This document shows, one piece after another, positions 1 to 12,030 of a stretch of DNA of 47,305 nucleotides. The notes beneath the pieces are model-generated. The model had not been told where the DNA came from. It saw only the letters and a list, made by a program, of their open reading frames with translations, and did not search any database. The stretch is from Paramacrobiotus metropolitanus. Taxonomy: Eukaryota; Tardigrada; Eutardigrada; Parachela; Macrobiotidae. Position 1 is the first letter of the stretch, and each line of letters opens with the position of its first letter. Where the stretch lies: the NCBI RefSeq assembly GCF_019649055.1, contig NW_026570550.1, positions 1 to 47,305 on the forward strand, written 5' to 3'. The translations under genes were made by a program, and so were the position numbers.

Positions 1-316
1 ATTAAGTCCAGGCGAAAGGCGTGGCTAGTCTGGTCACGTGAAAAGCGACAGCAGCGCCACGGCGTTTCAGAGGGTAGCCTAAAATTCTCCTGCAGTGGCC
101 ACAGGCTAGCTAAAACCACGTTTTGAAGCTTGCTTCATACATGTGCAGTGCTGCTGCTAACGAAATTCAAAAACTGGTGTAATTTATGTTGTGCATAATT
201 TTGAGTTTCTGAGTTCCATCGTTCACTCTCAAGTTTAAATCGCAAGCAGTAACAAACATCGGCTTTCCTGTTAAACCAATAATCTGCTGCTAGCTTAACA
301 CACCAGTAGTCTAATA
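1..316. other. Gene-free left edge
   Basis: No ORF, RNA gene or clear repeat is visible. The stretch lies just upstream of the YqaJ-type gene and probably holds its promoter. It may include the left end of the transposon, but no inverted copy of the first 60 bases was found downstream of position 4342, so the element's end cannot be placed here. Confidence 0.4.
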
Positions 317-2125
317 ATGGCTATGATTTGGTTGCCTTGGACAACATCTGCTAGTGAATTACGTGACACGCTGTACGAAATTCCCGACAACGTTCTTGTT
401 GATTTATGGAATCGCTTGCGCCCAGAACTGACTTTATGGCTGGGAAATGACAAGAGAAACATCAACGAAAAGGGGTATCGACTAGCTGCAACAGGATACA
501 TCCAGCAACTACGCATGTCGCAGGTACATATCCGCATATTGAAGCTACGATCTTTACCAAATTACACAGTAATTCATAAACAGCATTTTTTATTTCATTT
601 ATTGAACATTTGTTTTGAAAAAGCAATCACCCCAAAAATTACGTAATAGCTGGCCATGCACATTATGTTCTAATGAATAGGACTTTAGTAAACGATGTAT
701 TTTACAGAATGTATAAAATACTGTACATTGTAGGCCCATGATACTCTGCGGTTTAATGCTAAAGGACATTCAGAAATGAAGCCTATTACGTATAATTTGG
801 GCTTGGAGCTACGCGTTGTCGGCAAGGAAGCGACTGAAGTTACTGCCTCTGAATGCTCCTGTCGTGCTAGCGGGGCTCTGGGAAAAAACGCGCTTTGTAA
901 ACATATATTTGCCATGCTATACGCCATCCGAATTGTCATCGACGGGGGCAGCGTTCCAGCCTGGCAATCAGCGCTGCCCGTTACGAGCATGGAACAGCAG
1001 TGGGGTGTGCCATCTCTTCGGTCGCTCACCAGAGAACTGCAGCCCGGGCGTGCAGATCTCTATGCTGCATTTATGAGACCGGATGCCCGCCACAAATGGA
1101 AACCTTCCATAGAAAGTCGAATTCATCCGAAATACCGTATAATTAGCACAGAAGAAATGAGTGAAATCCGATCCGTTCTGTCAAACACCACACTTTTCCC
1201 GAAACATGTTCTTCGTCTGATCGAACCAGCTTCAGTAAACTTGCGACTGCCAAGAGAACCAAGCCCGGATCTTTCTAACCCATATATCGGTGATTCATCT
1301 GCAAAGGTGTTGCCTTTAGCACTACCAGTTATTAGTCCGCTTGCTCGACCTTTCTCGCAGCAATATTTGATACAGTTGCCGAGACAATTAATGACGTTTT
1401 ATAAGGACAGCGTTGAAAAAACGCATGAAGACTGCATCAAAATAGAAGGAACAACACGCTTACAGGCTAAGAGTTCAGACTGGCTTTACCATCGTTCTTT
1501 GCGCGTGACTTCTACCTATGCAAAGCGGATATGCACAGCAGGACAACTTCCTACGACCCGCAAATGTGACCGTTTTGAAAAACTGGCAAAAGGAATGGTC
1601 GCACCCAGTTCCATATCACATATACCTGCAGTCCGCCGCGGTAATGAGATGGAGCAAGAAGCAGCTGATGCTTTCTACAGTTTAACGTCTTCAAGCGATA
1701 AAGAAATAACTACTTTCAGAGTCGGCTTTTGTGTACATCCTGATGAACCGTGGATGGGAGCCTCGCCAGATCGGCTGGTCAAAGAAGTTGATATTGCAAC
1801 AGGATCAACCAGTTGGGCCCTTTTGGAAATTAAAACCTTCGATGTCAAAAAAGCACCCTACGATTTGCCGTACGTTGCAGATGATGGAAACGGTAGATTT
1901 ATTTTGAAAAGATCGCATGAGCACTACTTTCAGGTTCAAGTGGCAATGGCATGTGCTGGGCTAACCGAATGTTATTTTTTTGCATACTCTGGCCCCGCGA
2001 AGGATTACTTTTGTGAGAAGATCGCCTTTAATTCCGACAGTGTTAACTTTATTTTCGAACGCTGCGCAGAATTTTACTTCACGCAGTACTTGCAAGAGTT
2101 ACAACGAATGAATGGTGTTAGCTAA
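317..2125 (+). CDS. SWIM zinc finger / YqaJ-type nuclease, transposon accessory protein (two exons)
   Basis: The model is exon 1 at 317-523 (ATG start, 69 codons), an intron at 524-733 (GTACAT...TAG) and exon 2 at 734-2125, joined in phase 0 to give about 532 aa. Near residue 100 there is a SWIM-like zinc signature (ECSC, then LCKH: CxC...CxH). The C-terminal half has the hallmarks of the YqaJ recombinase/exonuclease fold: SSDWLYHRSLRVTS, RRGNEMEQEA, GASPDRLV with the metal-binding Asp, LLEIKTF with the E-x-K pair, and the helix HEHYFQVQVAMA. Proteins with this architecture are known as the second ORF of ISL2EU-type PIF/Harbinger-related transposons and are thought to help process DNA during transposition. 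The convergent THAP-DDE gene next door fits this. All catalytic residues I can see are present, so the protein may be functional. The first exon is inferred from matching splice phase and continuous coding character. Confidence 0.8.
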
Positions 2126-2397
2126 GTGAGTACTAAACTTGCTACTGTTAGTGAGTAAAAAGAGTACTTCTACGGTAAATTGGCACTGAGAATATAACCC
2201 GCCGCCAGGGTTACATTCACTGTATAAAGTATGTAACATTTATAACAAATGGAAGTCAGAGCATCAGAAGTATTGAATATTAATCAGAAAACGTTGAAGA
2301 AAGTCATGAGCGCATTTCAACCGCAAATGTTACTTACATGGTGCACTGCTGTTATTTACAAACAGACATATATACTGAGTACACACAAAATTCGCAT

Positions 2398-4342
2398 TTA
2401 TGGGAGCGGATCGTAGTCATCTGGTATGCCATCCGGAAACTCCGACTTTATCAGGTCATTCAAACTAAGAATTCTGACTTCCTCAGCGCTTTCTTCGTGA
2501 ACTAGATCATTTATTTCGGAATCCATCATATCCGGATCGGATTCTTCCCATGCACGTAATGGTGGCAAGAACTTGCACAAATTAAAAACCACCCTTACTT
2601 CGGTATCGATGCGTTGCAGATCACTGATGTAGAGCGGTCCGCGAATTTGATTGAACGTCTTAGCTCGGCCGATGGCATTTTCAATAACAATACGAACTCT
2701 TGCAATTTCTGCAGTATCTTTAAGCTTTTCACGGGACATGTTCTCATCTTTTCGAACGCTGGGAGGCACAATCCATTTAATACCTAGTTTTTGGGCTAAT
2801 TCAGTCATCTGGAAACCGCGATCAGCCAAAACCACATCACCGAAACCCAATTTCAGGAATAGGTTAGATGCTTTAACAATCGCGGGATCCGAAATGGAGC
2901 CTTGGTAAGGATGGGACAAAAAACACATATTTCCATCAGCCTCCGAGCCGACCAAATATTTTATGGTATAACTCTTTTTATAGTTAGACCAACATTTGCG
3001 AGCAGCGTCAGGATTCTTTGGCTTTTGAATTTTGATTTCGAATCCGTCAATAATCATGGAAATTTTAGGAAAGAGAGCGGCTACTTTCGGGGGCAAAGGA
3101 AGCGGATCTATGCCATCATAAGGGTATTTTCTGAAGATGTTTACCATCCTTTCATCCATTACAAGAAGCCAGCAATTATAATAACGTCCAATAGTTCGTG
3201 CATCTACCCCGAAAATGGCGGCCAACACTTCGTAAGTCATACCCGTTCGTAACTTCATCAACGTCAAAAAATACTGATTAAAACCATCAAGCGCCATCGG
3301 CGCTCCGCCACGTGATCTGTCTGGATAGGGTACTTCTCCTGTTTGCTTGGTGTAAAGCAACGTATCTAGAAAACCCTCATTTTTTCCTGCAAAGACGGTT
3401 TCGTACAAAGTCAACAAAACGAGATAGGACGGCAGCCCAGTGAGATTCTGGATGGCTTTATCGCTGTCGGCAAACGTTTCGGCGCGAAATTCTTGCCGGG
3501 TCAATCGTTTGGTCAGCGCTTGCACACTTGCATTTGCCTCTTGAACTTCCAACAACAGCTCACCAATTCTCGTATTCTAAAAAAACGAAAAGACAGTTAC
3601 CTGGAACAATCTTGGAAACTTGTAGCAATCGTAATCAGTTTTAAACCGATACAGCATCAGTAAGCTAAATAGAAGTATATCTTACAATACATCTTGCATT
3701 AAAGAAAGACGTTTTTATTTGTACGTTAGACCAACTTGCGCATATGCATGCACAAACGCACAATTAATCATTTTTTTGCTACTAGTCAGTACTTACTTTT
3801 TTAGCTTCCAAATAGCGCAGATCATTTTTCAGTTCAGTAATCTGTAGATCCTTTTGTTGGGACTCTTCCTGGAGACGTTTGAATGCATCTCGCAGTTGTT
3901 CGAGTTCGTCACGAAGCGCTTGAACATCCGCTGAACACACTTCCGTTTGCACACATGCCGCTAGTTTTCTTTTTTTCCGTGGCGGACCAGTGGAGATTTT
4001 GCCTGAGCGGTCTTTTGGGGTTGAACGTGAATGCGAAGGTTGACAGTTTGCTGGCTGAGAATTTACTGGTAGGCAGTTAAACTGCGATGGGATAGCCGTT
4101 TTCAGTAACAGCGCGCGCGTTGCGGGCTTTCCCTTTTTGGTTTTTGTCTGAAAATCAGATGGGAGAAAGTGAGTGCTGCAGACGCGGGATCCTGGACCAG
4201 GCTGCCAGCTGCTTTCACGTCGGATTCGATGCAGCCACGTTGAATAGCGCCAGTCGGTAGCTGACGGTAGTGTGAAAAAGGAAAGCCCTTCTGATCCCGG
4301 GCGGTTCGCGTAGTGCACGCACCGTGGAACACAGCATGTCAC
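2398..4342 (-). CDS. THAP-domain DDE transposase (two exons)
   Basis: Exon 1 (4342-3797) encodes an N-terminal THAP zinc finger: CCVPRC, then the W and R positions, then VCSTHFLPSDF, a C2CH pattern. A basic PRKKRKL stretch and a coiled coil follow. The donor GTAAGT (3796-3791) and the acceptor TTTTTTTAG (ending 3577) join in phase 0 to exon 2 (3576-2398), which continues the coiled coil into a DDE_4/Harbinger-like catalytic domain. The triad is visible as MIIDGFEI (first D), VVLADRGF (second D) and RIVIENAIGR (E). Total length is about 574 aa. The enzyme would bind the element ends through THAP and cut and join DNA. The first codon in the THAP frame is GTG (4342-4340); the frame upstream has no ATG before a TAG. 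Either the ATG has mutated or an upstream exon supplies it. Apart from this the coding sequence is open. Confidence 0.85.
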
Positions 4343-4882
4343 TCGGCCTTTCCCTTTTGCCTAAAAGTTGCGTAATATAATAATTCTGCTACACTGTATC
4401 AATATTTCGCAAGGGAAAATACGTTTAAAACAAAACTGCATTGTGAAAAAGCAGGTAGATACAGTAACACTAAATTTTTGCATTTAAAAACGGGGTTAAA
4501 TTGCAGAAGGTGGGTTATACGAGTACGTGCATATATGAGCATGTGATGAACCATTATATGTGCGAAAACATAATACATGTTTCTGCAGTCCCATCTGCCA
4601 ACGCGCACTATTAAAACATTACTATATGTTACTCTGTCATTTAGTAACTACTACACCTTACCGTCGAATAATCAGACGTTCCGTCTGTGTCCGACATTGG
4701 CTGTTGTTTGGCACCTGGCTCGGGTTCCAAGAAATATAAGAATGTTGTAGTTCAAGCTTCCCGCTGTAGACTGGTGAGTGATATTGATCCAGCAATTGAT
4801 AACTGTGATATATAAGTAAAACAAGCACCGTTCTGCTACGATTTAAAACCTTAATCAGTGGCATTAAAATATCAAAAAGTGC
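4343..4882. other. Gene-free stretch upstream of the THAP gene
   Basis: AT-rich sequence with no supported ORF or repeat. It should contain the promoter and 5' untranslated region of the transposase read leftward, and the unseen right end of that transposon. Confidence 0.4.
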
Positions 4883-5880
4883 AAAAAATCAAAGCACAAT
4901 ATTTTTGCAAATTTCCAGTGCAGAAGAAACAAAGCCACCGTCTTGTAGTTATTGTAGAGTACTTACGATAGAACCTTATGCATTGATCCAATGCAATGCT
5001 TGCGCGTTCAAGAAATATCGGCTCGGAAGTAAATGCTGCTGTATAGTGGTATATATTTAAGCGTTTAAGTACAGTGCATTGACCAGAATGGTCGTGTTAT
5101 GCTTTTCAGATGCAGGGACAGTGTACAGAGTCCACCATATATGATCGTTGATCTGGTCGTTTTGCGCTGTATTAGTTAAAGCTAAAATTTTAATTTTATA
5201 TTAGTCTAGTAGAGAATTCAAAGTTAAACAACTTTTTTCTCTGCCTTTTCACTATTCAGTGGAAAGCAAAGCGTACATAGGCCAAAACGTGCTTGGACAT
5301 CGCACATTTCCCATAGACGTCCATGTTACAGAAACTGCTGCAACCCTCTGAAATCGCTCGAAAGAGGCAGACCATATCACACCTCATTAGGGTTCTGCCT
5401 TGACCTAATTGCTGGTCGTCGACCACTTTTAATGTGATATTGACGCTTTGATTAGCCATACTCGCAATAATACTCATATACTTCAACAATGGGTGCTGCA
5501 ACTGAGAGTAATGCGCCCGATAAGACATAAACACAAATGAACGCTTCACACACTCTGCAAATGAAGAAATTGGCATTTGCCATTTGACTAATATAAAATT
5601 AAAATTTTAGCTTTAACTAATACAGCGCAAAACGACCAGATCAACGATCATATATGGTGGAATCTGTACGTCCTGCATCTGAAAAGCATAACACGACCAT
5701 TCTGGTCAATGTTTACGTTAAACGCTTAAATATTACTTAACATTCTACGTTCTAGCCGATAATTTTTCACGCGCTGCATTGCTTGATAATGCATAACGTT
5801 CTATTAAATTCTACGTTCTAAAGCTCTGGCTTTGTTTCTTCTGATGGAAATTTCAAAAATATTGTGCTTCTGATTTTTTA
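4883..5880. mobile_element. Foldback element A (about 1.0 kb)
   Basis: The left arm 4883-5206 and the right arm 5586-5880 are inverted copies. The inner part (for example the stretch from TTGACCAGAATGGTCG through ATATATGATCG to TTAATTTTATATTAG) is nearly identical, and the outer 150 bp is diverged by small indels. The 380-bp loop has one minus-strand open frame of 106 codons (5576-5256) with no recognisable domain, so it is not called as a gene. The structure fits a non-autonomous foldback or MITE-like transposon. Confidence 0.75.
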
Positions 5881-6544
5881 CTGTACATGCGACATATCGG
5901 GTATTAATAAGTAACATAAGGCTGTACTTTATCTTTTATGGATGTTTATCAAAATACGTAGTTTACCATTCACACAATAATTATCACACAATAATTATTA
6001 CAATAATTATTAATCGACCGGAGCGTAGCGAAGGTTCTCTGTTTCAAGAGTAATACTTTCGTTAATTTCTGTCCGTTACGAAAGGTCGTTACGAAAGGTT
6101 GTTACGAAAGCCATTTCCAAAGAGTAGATGGAAGTGTTTTATGTTGCTAAGTCGTTTTGCAAAATAATATTAAATTTTATTATTCCACATAATATATACA
6201 TATAGTAAAGTACTCTGACAGATCAAATAATTAAGTTTGTAATAAATTATTAAAGTGTACAGTATTATACATGCTATACTCAAAGGAAATGCTGCGCTCC
6301 GGTCTGCCAAATGCACGCCAACGTGCATTTTTCCTAGGAATTATTATCTATTCACGCAGTAATTATTATCTATTCACACAATAATTCACACAATAATAAT
6401 ATCTAGTCTCCGTGGTTACAGTTATTACGTTAACTACTTTTTACTGCTGTGTACTGTGCAGTGAATACTTTTTCGAGCACTCTTAACGTTTCCCATACTT
6501 AAGACCTGCTGAAACCATCTTCTGACCACTGGTTAATTAAAAAA
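5881..6544. other. AT-rich gene-free stretch with short repeats
   Basis: Several AATAATTATT / CACACAATAATT clusters (5970-6015 and 6340-6405), a 13-bp tandem repeat and one copy of the CGACCGGAGCGTAGCGAAGG motif (6016-6034) that recurs near 18070. No gene is supported. Confidence 0.5.
6075..6110 (+). repeat. 13-bp tandem repeat
   Basis: Two full copies and one partial copy of GTTACGAAAGGTY occur in a row (6075-6087, 6088-6100, 6101-6110). Confidence 0.85.
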
Positions 6545-6682
6545 ACGAAAATCTATTGCCAAACCTATGGAAATTACAAAATTTTTTAAGACCAAGCTGG
6601 GCCAAAACTGACCACGCGTTGACGAGTCTATAAAAAACGGCGAATAAATACCTTTTGTCGGTAAGATTGTATGAATATCTGT
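6545..6682 (+). repeat. Dispersed repeat, copy 1 (mate at 7800-7935)
   Basis: This copy and 7800-7935 share, in the same order and orientation, ACCTATGGAAA, AAGACYAAGCTGG, AAACYGACCACGC and GGTAAGATTGTATGAATA, each ending beside a GC-rich palindromic tail (CGCGCTCCGCGCTCGG here, GGTCGCGCTAGCGCGCGACC there). It is probably a diverged transposon end family. Confidence 0.65.
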
Positions 6683-6804
6683 ACAAGGTAAGCCTCGCGC
6701 TCCGCGCTCGGCAAAAAATGTGAATTGGAAAGGTATGGCTTGAATTTATGGACTGTTACGAGATACAACAGTAGTGTTAACGACAGTAGTCGTCGTAGCG
6801 GACA

Positions 6805-7015
6805 GTGGTGGTAGCTCGGTCACTTACTCACCTACAGATTTCGCTCTCGAGACAATGGTGGTAGCTAGTTCACTCAATTACATACCTTCAGATTTTGCTC
6901 ATGAGTCATGACAGCTCGGTCACTCACCCTCGTACAGATTTTCCGGCTCAATCGTGGTACCTCGGTCACTTTCTCATCTACAGGTTTTGCTCACGAGACA
7001 GTCACTCACTCATTA
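6805..7015 (+). repeat. Degenerate tandem repeat of about 45-60 bp
   Basis: About four imperfect units share TCGGTCACT-(A/T)CTCA-CCTACAGATTTTGCTC-GAG, seen near 6810, 6865, 6915 and 6960. Short ORFs across it have no coding character. Confidence 0.65.
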
Positions 7016-7527
7016 TTATGTTATCGCAAAAATCAAATAGCGTACACTCGACGTACAGTACAAACTACATTAATGCATATTGTCCCAGATCCATGGTTTC
7101 AGTTGTCCTTACTTCAAATGTCATACAGTCATACTTACTTAAATTACGGAGTTCTACGCAATGTTGTTGTCAGGCTTCTCAAGTACTTACTGTAAGCACT
7201 TAAGTAAAACAACACTGTACTTTGTCTGGATCGTCCCGAAATCTCAGGAAGATGATTTAAGGGATTTGGCCCTGTACATAGCACTAAAATCGTGTACATT
7301 AACGGGAATATTCGCTTTCGCGCACTTTCAAACACTTTTTTGGGTTGCTTTATAGTATTTCGTAGCCAGAAAAATTGTATACTTACGTGAGAAAACCGTT
7401 TGCGCGCGCAACATCCGGTTGCGAAGTTAGGAGGGTATCAAAATTCCAGAACGTTTAAATGCATTCAGGTGTACCAAAAGTCTCACTATGGACCGATTCT
7501 TTCGAGCTTTGCACGTAAATGCACATA

Positions 7528-7670
7528 ACCATGAAGATCGTTTTGACACGGATCCACTGTTCTAGCATGTTTTTCAATTTTTAAAATGAATTTCAAAAAT
7601 TTTAAAATTCGTTTTAAAATTCTAAAAAAATCGTAAAAGTCTGAATCCGTGTCAAAACGATCTTCATGGT
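7528..7670. repeat. Perfect 26-bp inverted repeat, 143-bp hairpin element
   Basis: Positions 7528-7553 and 7645-7670 are exact reverse complements over 26 bases (beginning ACCATGAAGATCG). The 91-bp spacer is itself AT-rich and partly self-complementary (AAATTTTAAAA blocks). This looks like a miniature inverted-repeat element or a hairpin. Confidence 0.85.
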
Positions 7671-7799
7671 TTCTACCCCTCACTTCTTGCTATGCCCTTC
7701 CGAAATTTCTGGATGACCTCGTTTTCTAATCCATAGAGATTCAGGCTTTCTTATACTTAGACGGCTTAGAGAGTTTTCAAACCTGGCAGTTCTAGGGAC

Positions 7800-7935
7800 A
7801 ACTAAAATTCAGCGCAAATACCTATGGAAAATGAGATTTTTTTCAAGACTAAGCTGGACTTAAACCGACCACGCATTGATTTTTCCATAATAACCCACGG
7901 AATTCCGCGTTGCGACGGTAAGATTGTATGAATAC
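7800..7935 (+). repeat. Dispersed repeat, copy 2 (mate at 6545-6682)
   Basis: Diverged direct copy of 6545-6682, followed at about 7946-7965 by a GC palindrome (GGTCGCGCTAGCGCGCGACC). It lies just beyond the C-terminus of the LINE remnant read on the minus strand, so the repeat family may be the 3' tail of that LINE. Confidence 0.6.
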
Positions 7936-8141
7936 AAGTATCGGTCGCGCTAGCGCGCGACCAGTTGTGTTTGAGGTAATGGAGGTGTTGAATAATGAAG
8001 TCTTGAATTTCAGAAACAGTTTATTATTTGCACTGTTTTAATCGATTTTTAGTTTTTTATTTTTCCATTTATATTAATTTTTAGGTGTATAAACCTTTAA
8101 TAATAATAAACCTTTAATAAATATCGGAATCGAAAACAAAT

Positions 8142-8519
8142 TCAGTACCAAAAACAAAGTAGTTGTTGTAACAGAAACACTTCCTCGATGCTATCCTGAT
8201 CGGGGATCGTACCCATTACACAAATAGCGTTTCCCCGTTGTATTTCGATAGATAATCGCTGCTTTCGCTTAAAAAACTCTTTCGCCCGTTTCTGGCCAGT
8301 GGATGTCGCTATACCGTTTCCGACCTTCTCCAATAGCTTCTTAGTTCCGCCTCCCCAAGGTCCGTAAATTTCAATGGCTGCTGCAACGAGATCGTATCGT
8401 GGTTGAAGCCAGGCGTGTTTCCTTAGTTTCCTCCTTTCCGCGATCTCAGCTGCTGCACCGACGTTTACCGAAGTACGGTCGATATACGAGGCCGCTAGGG
8501 TGTCTAGGTGTTTCTCCAT
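8142..8519 (-). pseudogene. LINE-type polyprotein C-terminal remnant
   Basis: A 125-aa frame starting at ATG (8519). It carries the pattern seen at the C-terminus of some non-LTR retrotransposon proteins, after the reverse transcriptase: a run of the type YDLVAAAIEIYGPWGGG followed by RLSIEIQRGNAICVMGT. No reverse transcriptase or endonuclease part lies upstream on the minus strand, so this is a truncated copy. The family assignment rests on that one block and is moderate. Confidence 0.5.
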
Positions 8520-9621
8520 TTATTATTATACTCTATTTAATCTCAATTAATAAATGGTCCTCAGTTCAATATTCGTATGTAACTTATTAGTTATTTTTAT
8601 ACTTTCTATTATTTTAGTACTTTTTTGTTATTCTCCTATTCTAATTATTGCTGGTACAGTGGTACTGGCTGGACATAGCCCACCGGACACCCACCACTCG
8701 AGACTCGAGCGACAATAGCCTGCTAAGTGATTACGTCCCCGAACTAGAAAAAGCGTAGAAAGTGATAGTACAGAGGTTAATTCTTCCCTAGCTCTAAAGC
8801 TTTACTGCTGTTATTTGTGGTTCCTCCCCAAATTCGTGACGTTTAGCGCAAGACCGCTTCAGCCACGACGATAACTTGCGAAGTTACCGTAAGGCCTGCG
8901 CGCTTAGTAAAGCACTGCATATCCGGGTTGAGTGGAGGTGTACGTACGTGCTCTATCCATAAGCGCGATGCGACGGATGCACACTTAACTACCATCGCAT
9001 TTGCTTTTATTTTTGCGCAACTGTAATTTTAACAGCGTTCAGCGATCAGCCAAAAGAATAAATTAACCTGTCTAGTGTCCAGCGCAATCGCACTATGAGT
9101 TCAAAATTTATTATTTTATAGACGATGAAATTTCAGGTTCATTTTTGGGGGAAGGGATAGACGAAGCCGAGGGTGTTTATAGATTTTTACTTATTTATTT
9201 TGCTCAATTTACAATGTGCTTTTAGTTATAGACCATAGTTTCAGAATTTAATACTTCAATTCCGGTGACAGACAATTATAGACATTGAAATCCGAAAGTT
9301 TTTTTTTTGGGTGTGAGAATATAACCAAGTTATCTGCACAGCAAATGGTTATGCGGTTAAGCAATTCATTTGAATAATGAGAGAATTATAATATAATTTG
9401 CTTTAAGATTCTAGCTTTTGCAATCTAGCTTTTGCTTTAAAAATCTAGTTTCTTCTGGGTTTTTATCGATTTTATTTTTTACTATCCTTGATTTAATAGT
9501 CATGTGCTTTTAGTTTTAAACCAAAGTCTGCACTACAAACCCAGTTTCTATAATTAAATGTATGTGACGCATAGGTGAACTACGTACCAGCTTTGGTGAT
9601 CTGGTTGAGTTTCGCTGCTTC
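8520..9621. other. Gene-free stretch
   Basis: AT-rich sequence without a supported ORF or repeat, apart from homopolymer runs. It may include the decayed body of the LINE remnant at 8142-8519, but no reverse-transcriptase motif could be read. Confidence 0.4.
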
Positions 9622-11559
9622 GGGTATTGCTAAAGTCTGTGACTGTGACTGGGTGGGACTGGGTGGGACTGTGAGTCTATGTGACTGGGACCTTATGTGA
9701 CTGTGACCGTCTGTAACTGTGCCAAACTGGGCCTGGGAACAATTGGGACTGTGACCTTTTGGGAGTGGGGCTAGTGGTTGTTGTAATCCGCCAACCAACT
9801 GACAGTGCACTTCCGGTCAAATTTTTTAACTGGCTTTTTGTACTAAAAGGCAGTCTATGCAAGATTATTCGGTAAGGCAGTACTTCGTAATGTACACTTT
9901 TATCTTGCACACTTCCAAGAAAAATAAAAGCAAGTAGCAGTAATCATAGTTTTTTTATCTTCGGCATGACCCTCCTTCGCTTTTTTAAATGGTTTTGAAG
10001 TTCTTTTATCTTGCACACTTGGTCAACTAAAAATACAAGCTACACATATATCACTAGACAAAGTGTGTATCTCTACACAGTATTTTAGCCTGTTTGGGAA
10101 AACTTAGTCGTCGATCAAGATGGACGCTACAGAGAGTATGCGGTATCCCTCTGCTGTGTTCTTATCTGTCTGCCTACCACTTTAGGGCACAGGGCGGTAT
10201 TATTCGTAAGCGGCAAACATCAACAAACAAAAGCCTTTCAAATTCCTAGGCTGTCACACGTAGGTGTAATCTGGTCTTGACCCTCTCGTTTGCTCTGTGA
10301 GAGAAGGATTCGAAGTATGCAGGCGACTCAAAGACCGGCTGAAGGAAACACTGGAAGCCAGACAGCGCACCTGTTGTCGGCTTCTTTTCTTTGTCTTCGT
10401 ATTCGTGAAATGATTCTATCACACTAACGTTTTCGGAAAGTAAACCCAATACTCAACCAGCACGTGGCGCAATCTGCCGCCGATTTCAACGCTTCGCTTT
10501 TCCTGCACTATTCAATTTTTATAAATATCTGCGGTAATTCTAATGAACAGTAACTGAATCACTGTCCACTGATACTGTATTGCGCATCCAAATGCGGAGG
10601 TCACGATTTAAAACAGTGTAGTCATGCAACATGCGACCCGAAACTTATGAAACGGACGACGACAGCGTTCATGAAAGTCAACCGCCAACGTAAGTACCAT
10701 TTTCCACGTTGCGTCAGTGTTCTTATATAAGTTGTAATAATAATGGGTGCATTGTTGCAGCAACTAACAGCGTGAACACGCCCGCTTTGAAATCTGCAAC
10801 TTTTGTAATCTCGGCAGAAACGAAGGAAAAGTTGGATGAAAAGCACAAGCAAGCAATTTTCGCGATTTTTTAGTATTTTTCGTTAACGGTTAGCTTCGTA
10901 TTTCCGTGAGGTTCGATATTACGCCAGTATTCCTTTGTTATTGATCCAGTTGCAGGTATGGTTTTTTGCTTCTCTTAGATTTTCTTCGTTACGTTATCTT
11001 AAAAAACGTGTATTTTCAAAATTTGTTGATAAGAATTAATACATCAGTTCTAAATGATTACTGCACTATTTTTTTGGCAGTATTTCCCTGCGCAGTACCT
11101 GCGGTTTTTTTTTCTTCTTGTTCCAGGGGACCAGTGGTTCGGTTTGGTTAGATAGCGGTCATGGTTTGTGTAGCAGTTATGGTTTCTGTTATTTTAGTTT
11201 TGAATTTTATTATACTCTGTATGTTATAAGGAAATTAAATGTTCTCTTCGACGAATGCCATGCTATGCATTCTTGGAATTTCTAGAAAGCCTTACGAAGT
11301 ACTGCCTTACAGAATAAGCTTGAAAGTACTGCCTTTTAACACAAAAAGCCAGTTAAAAAATTTGACCTGAAGTGCCCTGTCAGTTGGTTGGCGGATTGCT
11401 ACAACCTCAAGCCCCACTCCCAAAAGGTCACAGTCCCAGTCATTCCCAGACCCAGTGTGGCACAGTCACAGACGGTCACAGTCACATAAGGTCCCAGTCA
11501 CATAGACTCACAGTCCCACCCAGTACCACCCAATCACAGTAACAGACTTTAGTAATACC
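9622..11559. mobile_element. Foldback element B (about 1.9 kb)
   Basis: The left arm 9622-9890 and the right arm 11291-11559 are inverted copies. Each contains a short tandem array of GTGACTGTGACTGGGAC-like units plus a unique part (CCGCCAACCAACTGACAG, then AAATTTTTTAACTGGCTTTTTGT). The loop of about 1.4 kb has no supported gene. Short ORFs inside the arms are products of the repeats. Confidence 0.75.
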
Positions 11560-11879
11560 CTTACAAGCACCCGGTTCAAAGATGTACAGAGTACGGTTAT
11601 GCGTATGTGAATGCAATGCTGTTTCATATTTTACACTAATAATTTTATTGTCTTAATTCCAACATTTTCTGTGATTGTGTATAACTATTTTCTCTGTATG
11701 TTCCTCGAGCGCCGACCAAGTTTATTTTAAGCCCCGCATAATAAAAGAGGAAACTGCTGAATATTTGCATGTTTTCTTTGCAAGTTCCCAGTTAGCTAGA
11801 ACTTACGGTAAGACGGAAAGTATGCCCCCATGCAAAGAAAACTTGTATGTACTGTAACGTACTTTAGAACTGATGAGCA

Positions 11880-12030
11880 CCGTAAAACCCGATATTAACG
11901 CCATGGGCTTTTATTTTTTCGAGAGCTTCGAAAGGGCGCTTAAAACCGCAGGGGCGGTTATTACGGGGTGGGGGGGGCGTCTAATATTTCCAGATGAATA
12001 ACGCCCCTGTTATTTAAGGTTTAACGAGAC
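11880..12030. repeat. MITE-like GC-rich repeat, copy 1 (mate near 43624)
   Basis: The left edge CCGTAAAACCCGATATTAACGCC and the right edge (reverse complement CGTTAAACCTTAAATAACA, then GGGGCG) are roughly inverted. The same left edge starts a related repeat at 43624. Both copies are followed further right by ACAATGTACGACAAAAAG (12039 here, about 43904 there), so the shared unit may be larger than the GC-rich core. Confidence 0.6.

Larger units (their letters stand above)
317..4342. mobile_element. ISL2EU-type DNA transposon, coding core
   Basis: The convergent pair of a YqaJ-type nuclease and a THAP-DDE transposase, separated by 272 bp, is the known gene content of ISL2EU elements. I could not find terminal inverted repeats or a target duplication, so the boundaries given are only those of the coding parts. 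The left end may lie at or before the window edge. Confidence 0.7.

Noticed and set aside
9580-9910. Minus-strand Ser/Thr/Pro-rich frames (76-77 aa)
   Set aside because: They are translations of the short tandem repeat inside a foldback arm, and the inverse copy gives the same pattern.
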